Shown in pieces: positions 6,802 through 12,583 of a DNA stretch of 12,583 bases. The notes below the pieces were generated by a model, which saw only the letters and a list, made by a program, of their open reading frames with translations, searched no databases and was not told where the DNA came from. The DNA comes from Pseudomonadota bacterium. GTDB taxonomy: Bacteria; Pseudomonadota; Alphaproteobacteria; Rhodobacterales; Rhodobacteraceae. The translations under genes and the position numbers were made by a program. How positions within the stretch are numbered: the stretch's first letter is position 1; each line of letters opens with the position of its first letter. Where the stretch lies: NCBI GenBank assembly GCA_027592105.1, contig JAQCLA010000047.1, positions 1-12,583 of the forward strand, written 5' to 3'.

Positions 6802-8133
6802 TCAGGGTTGCGCGTACAAACGCCCGGTCAAAGAATTGCTTTGCGTGGCGATGATCTCGACCAGCGCGATCTGACCCAAAAGCGTTGCAGGGCCATCGCA
6901 ATGTACGGCGTGCAGATACTCAGACTTGCCGCTGATCTGACCCTCTTTACGCCCCGGCTTTTCGAACAAAACCTTGACCACCCGCCCGATCATGCCCTCT
7001 TGCGTGGCGCGTTGCTGTGCGGTGATCAATGTCTGCAAGCGTTGCAGCCGCGCATCTGCCTGCGCCGGATCGACGCCCGCGCGCTCAGCGGCGGGGGTGC
7101 CGGGGCGCGCAGAATATTTGAAGGAATAAGCCGCCCCATACCCCACCCGTTCCACCAGATCGAGCGTGGCTTGAAAATCGGCCTCGGTTTCGCCGGGAAA
7201 GCCCACGATGAAATCACCCGACAACACCAAATCGGGGCGCACCGCACGGATACGTTCGATCAGGCGAATATAGCTTTCGGCGGTGTGCTTGCGGTTCATC
7301 GCCTTGAGAATGCGATCCGATCCCGACTGCACCGGCAGATGCAGATAGGGCATGAGTTTTTCGCAATCGCCATGGGCGGCGATCAGGTCGTCTTCCATGT
7401 CGTTGGGATGCGAGGTGGTGTAGCGGATCCGTTCAAGCCCATCGATCCGGGCCAACTCGCGCACCAAGCGCGCCAGCCCCCATTCACCACCATCAAGCCC
7501 CGCGCCGTGATAGGCGTTGACGTTCTGGCCAAGCAGCGTGATCTCGCGGACGCCGCGCGCCACCAGATCACGCGCCTCGCCCAGCAAACGATCCGCTGGG
7601 CGGCTGACCTCGGCACCGCGCGTATAGGGGACCACGCAAAAGGAACAGAATTTATCGCAGCCCTCTTGCACGGTCAAAAAGGCCGCAGGGCCGCGCGCGG
7701 GGCGGCGATCTTTGGGAAGAAGGGTGAATTTATCCTCTTCAGGGAAATCGGTATCCAACACGCGCTCACCGCGCCCGACGGCCTGCATCATGGCGGGCAG
7801 CCGGTGATAGGTCTGCGGGCCCACGACCAGATCGACCATGGGTTGGCGGCGCAAAATCTCTTCGCCCTCGGCCTGCGCCACGCAACCGGCCACCGCGATC
7901 TTGAGCGCGGGCTTGGCGTCGTGCAACGGCTTGAGGCGGCCAAGATCGGAATACATCTTTTCGGCCGCTTTCTCGCGGATATGACAGGTGTTGAACAAGA
8001 TCATGTCGGCGTCGTCTGCGGTGTCGACCTGTTCATAGCCCTGCGTGACAAGCGCCTCGGCCATGCGTTCGCTGTCATAGACATTCATCTGACAGCCGAA
8101 GGTCTTGACATAGAGCTTTTTCGCTTCGGTCAT
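6802..8133 (-). CDS. miaB: tRNA-2-methylthio-N6-isopentenyladenosine synthase
   Basis: MiaB is a radical-SAM enzyme with two iron-sulfur clusters that methylthiolates i6A37 of tRNAs reading UNN codons. From the chosen start the protein has 443 residues, the usual length. The N-terminal cluster cysteines are C14 (TFGCQMN), C50 (FNTCHIR) and C84 (VAGCVAQ). The radical-SAM motif is CDKFCSFC (C159, C163, C166). A TRAM RNA-binding domain occupies about 372-440. The ATG at 8133 opens directly at MTEAKKLYVKTFGCQMN, the conserved N-terminus; the frame stays open 51 codons further upstream, but that part has no family resemblance and covers the divergent promoter region. In many proteobacteria miaB directly precedes phoH/ybeZ; here two envelope genes lie between. 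Confidence 0.96.
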   Translation of the reverse strand: MTEAKKLYVKTFGCQMNVYDSERMAEALVTQGYEQVDTADDADMILFNTCHIREKAAEKMYSDLGRLKPLHDAKPALKIAVAGCVAQAEGEEILRRQPMVDLVVGPQTYHRLPAMMQAVGRGERVLDTDFPEEDKFTLLPKDRRPARGPAAFLTVQEGCDKFCSFCVVPYTRGAEVSRPADRLLGEARDLVARGVREITLLGQNVNAYHGAGLDGGEWGLARLVRELARIDGLERIRYTTSHPNDMEDDLIAAHGDCEKLMPYLHLPVQSGSDRILKAMNRKHTAESYIRLIERIRAVRPDLVLSGDFIVGFPGETEADFQATLDLVERVGYGAAYSFKYSARPGTPAAERAGVDPAQADARLQRLQTLITAQQRATQEGMIGRVVKVLFEKPGRKEGQISGKSEYLHAVHCDGPATLLGQIALVEIIATQSNSLTGRLYAQP

Positions 8134-8176
8134 CGCGTCGCCCGGCCCCAGTTGGTAAGGATTGCTTGATGGCTGG

Positions 8177-8205
8177 CGTGTACACGGCAAGACGTCTTGC
8201 TTCAA
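8177..8205 (-). promoter_or_regulatory. Possible miaB promoter containing a 14-bp palindrome
   Basis: In the divergent gap between miaB and the plus-strand unit is a perfect 14-bp palindrome, GCAAGACGTCTTGC (8187-8200). On the minus strand TTGAAG (8205-8200) and TACACG (8182-8177) are 17 bases apart and could be a weak -35/-10 pair for miaB; the palindrome fills most of the spacer. Such placement would suit a repressor or activator operator. The -10 match is poor, so the promoter call is weak; the palindrome itself is certain. Confidence 0.35.
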
Positions 8206-8291
8206 CCGATACGCATCATTGAAATCATCGCCGTGACGCGACACACTATGCCCCGAGGCAACACACGCAGCATTTCGGCCGGACAACCGCT

Positions 8292-9164
8292 ATGAATTTC
8301 GACAATCTCGAACAATTCGCCACGGTCGCGCCAGGCCGTTTCGGCAAGGGCCCGGCTGCGATGCTGATCGCCGAAGACGGGATCGAAGTGGCTTCGACCA
8401 TCGCGCATCTGCGCAGCTTGGGCTTTCGCCATATCTTCGTTCTCGCAGCACCGGATCTGGAAGTGCCGCCGCTGATCGATGACATCAAGGTTCAATTGCA
8501 CGTGATCCGGGCGCGCACCCGTGCGCCGGGTGCCACGCAGGCGGCGGTGAATATCCTGATCGACAAAATGCCCGGCGAATGGCTGCATTACTGCTACAAC
8601 GGCGAATACCTTTTCTACCCATTCTGCGAAGATCGCAGCGTCGGCGAGATGGTCACATGGGTCATGGAAGAGCGCCGCAGCGCGATCTTGACCTATGTGA
8701 TCGACCTCTACGCTCCCGATCTGCGCGCCCATCCCAATGCGGTGTCGCTCGACAGTGCGATGCTGGACAGCTCGGGCTACTACGCCGAGGGGCGGCCCGA
8801 CATCAACGGCCACCCAAAGGAACGGCAGTTGAATTTCTACGGCGGGCTGCGCTGGCGCTTTGAGGAGCATGTCGCCAAGCCAAAGCGCACGATCGACCGC
8901 ATCGCCTTGTTTCAAGCCCTGCCCGGTTTGCGGCTTTATGACGATCACACACTCAGCGACGAAGAGATGAATACCTATGCCTGCCCTTGGCACCATTCGC
9001 TGACGGCGGCGATCTGTTCGTTCCGCGTGGCCAAGGCGCTGCGGACCAATCCGGGCTCTCGTCACGACATCGCCGATTTCCGCTGGCATAAATCGACCCA
9101 GTTCCATTGGTCATCCCTACAATTGATGGAACTTGGGCTGATGGAACCCGGGCAATGGTTCTGA
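8292..9164 (+). CDS. Glycosyltransferase-like protein, probably GT2-related
   Basis: This is a 290-residue soluble protein with no signal peptide. Its layout resembles bacterial GT2-like transferases of the type with a DxDE(F) metal site: an opening strand-helix-strand with MLIAEDGIEVASTIAHLRSLGFRHIFVL (24-51), then EWLHYCYNGEYLFYP (96-110) where that family usually has a W...DxDEF block. Here the acidic pair is replaced by Y-N-G-E, so the metal site looks degenerate. Further conserved-looking blocks are FYGGLRWRFEEH (182-193), NTYACPWHHSLTAA (227-240) and FRWHKSTQFHWSS (263-275), rich in histidine and tryptophan. The family call is from pattern resemblance only. The ribosome site before the ATG is weak. 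It ends four bases before the transporter gene, so the two are probably co-expressed. It could instead be an uncharacterised Rhodobacterales family. Confidence 0.6.
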   Translation: MNFDNLEQFATVAPGRFGKGPAAMLIAEDGIEVASTIAHLRSLGFRHIFVLAAPDLEVPPLIDDIKVQLHVIRARTRAPGATQAAVNILIDKMPGEWLHYCYNGEYLFYPFCEDRSVGEMVTWVMEERRSAILTYVIDLYAPDLRAHPNAVSLDSAMLDSSGYYAEGRPDINGHPKERQLNFYGGLRWRFEEHVAKPKRTIDRIALFQALPGLRLYDDHTLSDEEMNTYACPWHHSLTAAICSFRVAKALRTNPGSRHDIADFRWHKSTQFHWSSLQLMELGLMEPGQWF

Positions 9165-9168
9165 TGCG

Positions 9169-10365
9169 ATGACCACACCGCCCAAGGTCTGGCGTGACCC
9201 GGCGATCTTGGCTTTCATGGTCGCCGAAACCGTGATCTGGGCCGCGATCTTCTACAGCTTTCCCGCACTTGTGCTGCAATGGCAGGGTGAATTCGGCTGG
9301 TCGGCGACGCAAGCGATGGGCGCCTTCAGCATCGCCTTGGCGGTCCAAGGCTTGGCAGCACCTTGGGTGGGGCGGCTGATCGATCGGGGGCGCGCACCTT
9401 TGGGCATGCCCTTGGGTGCGCTGGGTGCGCTCATCGGCCTTGTGGCGCTGACCCAGATCACAACCCTGTGGCAGTTCTATGTCGTTTGGACATGGCTGGG
9501 GCTGATGATGGGCTTTACGCTCTACGATGCCGCATTCTCGATCGTGACGCGTGCGCGCGGCCCCCATGCGCGCGCCGCAATCACCGCGATCACGCTGGCG
9601 GCGGGGTTTGCCTCGACCTTGGCATATCCGCTGACGGCGGTGATGATCGAAATCGGCGGATGGCGCGCGGCGGTCTGGGCCTTGGCTGGATTGGTCTTGG
9701 TTCTGGTGTTGCCGCTGTTGTGGCTGGGGGCCAAACACTTGGAGGTCGAGGTGCAAAGCCGCAACCTCCAACCGGCAGGCAAACCCACCTTGGCCTCGCA
9801 ACATATCATGCGCAGGCCCGGCTTTTGGCCATTGGCGGGCGGTTTCGCGCTGACGGCCTTGGGATCAGCGATCTTGCTGGCCCATCTGTTGCCATTGTTG
9901 ACTGCCTTGGGTGTCCCGATGGGGCTTGCGATCCTTGCGGCCTCGACCATTGGACCGGCGCAAGTGGCCGCGCGTGTGCTTTTGATGCTTGCAGGCGCGC
10001 GGGTGTCGGCATGGCAGGTCTCACTTGGCGCATTCATCTTGTTGAGCCTTGCCGCGCTGACCATCGGTGCGGCGGCGGCGCTGCCGGTGTTGGCCTTGGT
10101 CTTTGCCGTGGCGCAGGGCATGGGCAATGGCGTCATCTCGATCCTGCGGCCCGTCGTCACCCGCGAGGTGATGGGCGAGGTCGGCTTTGGGGAAAGCGCC
10201 GGGGCGGTGGCGCGGTTGTCGCTGTTCGCCTTTGCCATCGCGCCGGGTCTGGGGGCCCTACTGGCCGATGCCGCGGGCTATGGCGCCGTGATCATGCTTT
10301 GCGTCGCAGCCCCGCTGTTGGGCGCGCTGTTGCTCAGACGCCTGCCGCCAACGACGGGCGCGTGA
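9169..10365 (+). CDS. Major facilitator superfamily transporter
   Basis: This 398-residue membrane protein has about 12 hydrophobic segments and the MFS motif-A-like loop GRLIDRGRAP between the second and third helices, with a central basic/polar loop near 185-210 between the two six-helix halves. Its overall look is of the MFS_1 group that includes YhjX/OxlT-like carriers, but the substrate cannot be assigned. The start is four bases after the upstream stop (TGA TGCG ATG), with little ribosome site of its own, which points to translational coupling. A neighbouring gene for a glycosyltransferase-like protein does not identify the cargo. The downstream 68-residue membrane protein overlaps its stop codon. 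Confidence 0.9.
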   Translation: MTTPPKVWRDPAILAFMVAETVIWAAIFYSFPALVLQWQGEFGWSATQAMGAFSIALAVQGLAAPWVGRLIDRGRAPLGMPLGALGALIGLVALTQITTLWQFYVVWTWLGLMMGFTLYDAAFSIVTRARGPHARAAITAITLAAGFASTLAYPLTAVMIEIGGWRAAVWALAGLVLVLVLPLLWLGAKHLEVEVQSRNLQPAGKPTLASQHIMRRPGFWPLAGGFALTALGSAILLAHLLPLLTALGVPMGLAILAASTIGPAQVAARVLLMLAGARVSAWQVSLGAFILLSLAALTIGAAAALPVLALVFAVAQGMGNGVISILRPVVTREVMGEVGFGESAGAVARLSLFAFAIAPGLGALLADAAGYGAVIMLCVAAPLLGALLLRRLPPTTGA

Positions 10366-10571
10366 TGGGCTGGCTGATCCTGATCGCGGCTACGGGGGGC
10401 GGCGGCCTCATCGGCCATGCCGCCTTCGGCCCGGAGGGTGGGGTGGCGCTCGGGGTAGCGACAGCCATTGCCGCGACGCTTTTCCGGCGGCTCTTGCGCC
10501 GCCTATTGTTGATCGCCTTCCTAGTCGGGTGCGCGGCCCTTTGGCTGGGGCTTGTTCCGCTTCCCAACTGA
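10365..10571 (+). CDS. 68-residue predicted membrane protein
   Basis: A short gene whose ATG shares one base with the transporter stop (TGATG), a typical coupling arrangement. The protein has two hydrophobic stretches: a glycine/alanine-rich one (about 3-40, MGWLILIAATGGGG at the start) and LLLIAFLVGCAALWLGLVPL (about 47-66), separated by the basic turn RRLLRR (41-46). No known domain is recognised. The positive turn between two helices suggests both termini outside the cytoplasm, which is inference. It is the last gene before the shared terminator and may act with, or simply be co-expressed with, the transporter. Confidence 0.7.
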   Translation: MGWLILIAATGGGGLIGHAAFGPEGGVALGVATAIAATLFRRLLRRLLLIAFLVGCAALWLGLVPLPN

Positions 10572-10590
10572 CGCGTTGGGCCAAGCGAAA

Positions 10591-10619
10591 GGGCGACCCA
10601 AGCGGATCGCCCCCGTTTT
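10591..10619. terminator. Bidirectional terminator between convergent units
   Basis: GGGCGA (10591-10596) pairs with TCGCCC (10607-10612) around a ten-base loop. On the plus strand TTTT follows at 10616-10619 after CCG; on the minus strand TTT follows the stem directly. It lies 19 bases after the small membrane protein stop and 17 bases beyond the hsp20 stop, so it can serve both converging transcripts. Confidence 0.75.
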
Positions 10620-10636
10620 CTTGCAGAAGATGTCGT

Positions 10637-11092
10637 TCAGGCGGTTTGCGCCTCGATCACCTTGGATGGGGCCGTGGTGATGGCGATCTGGCGCGGCTTT
10701 AGCGCCTCGGGCACTTCGCGCAAAAGGTCGATATGCAACATCCCGTTCTCATGGATCGCACCCGTCACGCGCACATGATCGGCCAGCTGAAACCGCTTTT
10801 CAAAGGCGCGCGTCGCGATCCCACGATGCAGATAGGTGCGATCACCATTCTCGGCGGCCTTGCGAGCTGCGACGATCAACTCCTGCTCGCGCTGTTCGAC
10901 GTTGAGTTCATTCTCGGCAAAACCCGCCACGGCAATCGAGATGCGATAAGCCCCATCTTGGGTCTTTTCGATATTATAGGGCGGATAGGTGCTGGCGGTG
11001 CTGTCTTGGGTCAGCACGCGGTCCAACAGATCGGCCATACGATCGAAACCGACGGTGGCACGGTAAAGGGGTGAAAGGTCATAGCTTCGCAT
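10637..11092 (-). CDS. Small heat shock protein, Hsp20/IbpA type
   Basis: This 151-residue holdase chaperone binds unfolding proteins and passes them to DnaK/ClpB. The N-terminus MRSYDLSPLYRATVGFDRM is typical of alphaproteobacterial IbpA-like proteins. The alpha-crystallin domain runs from about 36 to 128, with YRISIAVAGFAENEL (49-63) and the late NGMLHIDLLREVPEALKPR (116-134). Q-I-A-I (135-138) is the C-terminal I-x-I anchoring motif used in oligomer assembly. The ATG at 11092 has a strong site, GGAGGA, ten bases ahead, which lies inside a hairpin (see the leader). It is convergent with the transporter unit and follows the protease gene on the same strand after 141 bases. Confidence 0.94.
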   Translation of the reverse strand: MRSYDLSPLYRATVGFDRMADLLDRVLTQDSTASTYPPYNIEKTQDGAYRISIAVAGFAENELNVEQREQELIVAARKAAENGDRTYLHRGIATRAFEKRFQLADHVRVTGAIHENGMLHIDLLREVPEALKPRQIAITTAPSKVIEAQTA

Positions 11093-11094
11093 AT

Positions 11095-11151
11095 GTCATC
11101 CTCCATTGAGCGACAACTGTCATCACGGACCGCCCAACATGGGCGCGGTCC
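11095..11151 (-). promoter_or_regulatory. ROSE-like RNA thermometer in the hsp20 leader
   Basis: On the minus strand GTTGTCGCTC (11117-11108) and GGAGGATGAC (11104-11095) face each other across the three-base loop AAT. The ten positions pair as eight Watson-Crick or G-U pairs plus an internal G-G and a C-A mismatch, and include the whole ribosome binding site. UCGCU opposite AGGAG matches the UYGCU signature of ROSE elements. A second hairpin stands just upstream: GGACC and GGTCC outside, GCCCA and TGGGC inside, a two-base bulge and a three-base loop (11151-11127). This multi-hairpin plan, with the weak hairpin nearest the start codon, is that of ROSE thermometers, which open on warming and allow translation of small heat shock genes. 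Temperature behaviour here is inferred. Confidence 0.75.
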
Positions 11152-11198
11152 TTGGGTTCACGGAACGGCCCGGCATTGCGGCACCGCCCCGCTGATGC

Positions 11199-11227
11199 AG
11201 TTAGAAAGTGGAAAAACCGCTTTCAAG
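11199..11227 (-). promoter_or_regulatory. Possible RpoH (heat-shock sigma) promoter of hsp20
   Basis: On the minus strand CTTGAAA (11227-11221) matches the heat-shock -35 element. Sixteen bases later CTAACT (11204-11199) is near the alphaproteobacterial RpoH -10 pattern CTATnT. A start about seven bases later would give a leader of roughly 100 bases, the usual size for a ROSE-bearing transcript. The same bases could instead form a weak terminator for the protease gene, since GCT-TGAA-AGC followed by GG and five T lies here. The two readings are not exclusive. Confidence 0.45.
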
Positions 11228-11233
11228 CCCGGC

Positions 11234-12073
11234 TCAGGGCCGGATGAAACGCGCGCCCAAATTTCCGCGCCCACCATCACCCGCGACGTTTCGCAGCGTG
11301 ACGCCATTCGAACCATTCTGGCGCGCAGGGCGCGCTTGGGCCATCAACGCGGGCAAAAGCGCGTCGACATCGACCGCGAAAGCGGCATCTTCCCCGTTCC
11401 ATTCCCCCATCGCCGAGACCACGGCGACAATCTCGAAACCGGACGGCGTCTCGCGCAGGATCGGCGAACCCGAGGAGCCCTGCACAACCTTACATGTCAG
11501 CGCGGTGATCGCATCCTCGCGTCCCACGATTTCGCAATCCTCTTGGATCGATGCGTAGCTTTCGCGATCACGCCCGTAAGATACAATCGTGACCACATCG
11601 CGCAAACGCCCTTGGATGCCTGTCCGGATCGGCACGACCAGCCCCGAAACGATCGGCTGATCCAGTTCCAGAAGCGCGATATCGCGCGCGATCAGTTCCA
11701 TCGCCGGGGGGCCTTGCGTGGCGCGGTAATCGCCCGGCACATGAGAGCGCGTGACCCGGCGGATCGCCTCGGCCCGCCCATTGCGCAGCCCTGCAGAAAA
11801 GCGCAGCGCATGATCGGCGATCCGGCGATTATTCTCATCATAAAGGCAATGCGCCGCTGTCAGCACCAGATCGGGTGCCACCAATGTGGCCGAACAAAAG
11901 GACACGCCGCTATCCAGACGCCCGACCGCTTCCCATCCGCGCGCAGCATCGGCTGACACCAAGGGGCGCACGGTGCCGGCACCGGAAATCTGCGGCAATG
12001 ACTGCGCCGCCACGGTGAGTGGCATGGCAAACGGCAGCAAGGCAATCAAAACGCGGGCAAGGACAAGACGCAT
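11234..12073 (-). CDS. Secreted trypsin-like serine protease (S1 family)
   Basis: From the ATG at 12073 the protein has 279 residues with a signal peptide (1-24, ending TVAAQS). The S1 catalytic triad is visible: H75 in LTAAHC, D131 in ARDIALLELD, and S201 in QGSSGSPI, where the usual GDSGGP is GSSGSP. C60-C76 and C180-C194 fit the two conserved disulfides of the fold. A 35-residue Gly/Asn/Arg-rich tail follows the protease domain. A GTG at 12100 in frame would add nine residues ahead of the signal peptide; neither start has a strong ribosome site, and I prefer the ATG because it opens directly at the basic n-region. Likely periplasmic or secreted; the substrate is unknown. It lies 82 bases after glcF with no clear terminator between. 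Confidence 0.88.
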   Translation of the reverse strand: MRLVLARVLIALLPFAMPLTVAAQSLPQISGAGTVRPLVSADAARGWEAVGRLDSGVSFCSATLVAPDLVLTAAHCLYDENNRRIADHALRFSAGLRNGRAEAIRRVTRSHVPGDYRATQGPPAMELIARDIALLELDQPIVSGLVVPIRTGIQGRLRDVVTIVSYGRDRESYASIQEDCEIVGREDAITALTCKVVQGSSGSPILRETPSGFEIVAVVSAMGEWNGEDAAFAVDVDALLPALMAQARPARQNGSNGVTLRNVAGDGGRGNLGARFIRP

Positions 12074-12155
12074 GGCAAGACCGGATGAGTGATGTTTCAC
12101 CCCGACCTACAGGCCCTATCCGGCAGAAATACGGCCAGTTTGGGCCATTTTGCGC

Positions 12156-12583
12156 CTATCGCAGAATTGGCACTGGCACCGCGCGCTTGCCCGGCGCATC
12201 CAAGCCTGCGGGCCGTGGCCCACCCGTCGCCCAATCGAGCAATTCGACCGTATGCACGATGGGAATATCGGTGCCCGAGCCGATCTGCATCATGCAACCG
12301 ATGTTGCCCGCAGCGATGATCTCGGGCTTTGTCGCCTCCAGCGTCTCGACCTTCCGCGCCTTGAGCTGGCCCGAAATCTCGGGCTGCATCAAGTTATAGG
12401 TGCCCGCCGAACCACAGCACAAATGGCTGTCGGCAGGTTCCACTACGGTGAAGCCCGCGCGCTTGAGCAGATCCTTGGGATAGGTCTTGATCTGCTGGCC
12501 ATGCTGAAGCGAACAGGCCGAGTGATAGGCAACCCGATGCCCCATATCGGCTTTGGGCAGGTCAAGCTTCATCAGCACCTCGG
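12156..12583 (-). CDS. glcF: Glycolate oxidase iron-sulfur subunit, C-terminal part
   Basis: The gene enters from beyond the window; about 141 C-terminal residues are present, compared with about 430 for the whole protein. The region is the second cysteine-rich (CCG) domain typical of GlcF and related oxidoreductase subunits: YHSACSLQHGQ, HLCCGSAGTYNL and NIGCMMQIGSGTDIPIVHTVELLDWA. The N-terminal ferredoxin-like part would lie outside. With GlcD and GlcE, GlcF oxidises glycolate to glyoxylate at the membrane; glcD and glcE are expected upstream on the minus strand. The CCG domain is shared with LutA/GlpC-like proteins, but the QHGQ, CCGSAGTYN and HTVELLDWATG blocks favour GlcF. Confidence 0.9.
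   Translation of the reverse strand, partial: EVLMKLDLPKADMGHRVAYHSACSLQHGQQIKTYPKDLLKRAGFTVVEPADSHLCCGSAGTYNLMQPEISGQLKARKVETLEATKPEIIAAGNIGCMMQIGSGTDIPIVHTVELLDWATGGPRPAGLDAPGKRAVPVPILR

Noticed and set aside
6792..6812. Possible terminator at the end of miaB (ACCC-TGAC-GGGT)
   Set aside because: The stem has only four pairs, overlaps the stop codon and is not followed by T residues.
6808..8169. A plus-strand open frame of about 450 codons opposite miaB
   Set aside because: MiaB is certain from its cysteine motifs; the antisense frame has no family features and no ribosome site.
8202..9107. A minus-strand open frame of about 300 codons opposite the glycosyltransferase-like gene
   Set aside because: The plus-strand frame has conserved-looking aromatic and histidine blocks and is linked to the transporter; the minus frame reads through the miaB promoter region and shows no domain.
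9363..10364. A second plus-strand frame running within the transporter gene
   Set aside because: The transporter frame has the hydrophobic helices and an MFS motif; this frame is Gly/Arg/Cys-rich. Only its last 68 codons, after the transporter stop, look like a gene, and they are listed separately.
11093..11956. A plus-strand open frame of about 290 codons opposite the protease and hsp20 leader
   Set aside because: It is antisense to a protease with a complete catalytic triad, and its own sequence has no recognisable feature.
12101..12155. Possible terminator after glcF (GGCC-CAAACT-GGCC)
   Set aside because: The stem has only four pairs and no T-run follows, so it is not convincing.
1..12583. 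Mobile element, defence system or biosynthetic island
   Set aside because: No transposase, integrase, inverted-repeat ends, CRISPR repeats or tRNA junction was seen; codon use and base composition look even across the window.

Overview
The window looks like core chromosome of a GC-rich alphaproteobacterium, most likely a member of the Rhodobacterales (Roseobacter/Rhodobacter group). The evidence is the gene order around phoH-ybeY-corC-lnt, a SAM/SAH-type riboswitch in front of metK (a class known mainly from Rhodobacterales), the OmpA and lipoprotein sequence style, and an IbpA-type small heat shock protein. I saw no insertion sequence, prophage, tRNA, rRNA or CRISPR array.

Positions 1-8133 read on the minus strand. 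In transcription order they are miaB (tRNA modification), an OmpA-family peptidoglycan-binding protein, a small lipoprotein with an intrinsic terminator, phoH/ybeZ, a Tat-exported flavin amine oxidase, ybeY (rRNA maturation endonuclease), corC/ybeX, lnt (lipoprotein acylation), a SAM/SAH riboswitch, and the first 23 bases of metK. This resembles the widespread miaB-ybeZ-ybeY-ybeX-lnt cluster, opened at two points: by the ompA/lipoprotein pair and by the amine oxidase. The ompA and lipoprotein genes share a 36-residue cysteine-bearing module.

Positions 8292-10571 read on the plus strand and form a tight three-gene unit: a glycosyltransferase-like protein whose usual DxDE metal site looks degenerate, a major facilitator transporter, and a 68-residue membrane protein that overlaps the transporter stop by one base. 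A 158-base divergent gap separates the unit from miaB and contains a perfect 14-bp palindrome. The unit ends at a hairpin shared with the convergent hsp20 gene.

Positions 10637-12583 read on the minus strand: the 3' part of glcF (glycolate oxidase iron-sulfur subunit), a secreted trypsin-like serine protease, and hsp20. The hsp20 leader carries a hairpin that masks the ribosome binding site in the manner of a ROSE RNA thermometer, below a possible heat-shock promoter.

Most of the window is ordinary housekeeping DNA. The points most worth a second look are the ROSE-like leader, the shared DPDGC module in two adjacent envelope genes, the insertions into the conserved cluster, and the degenerate glycosyltransferase-like protein.
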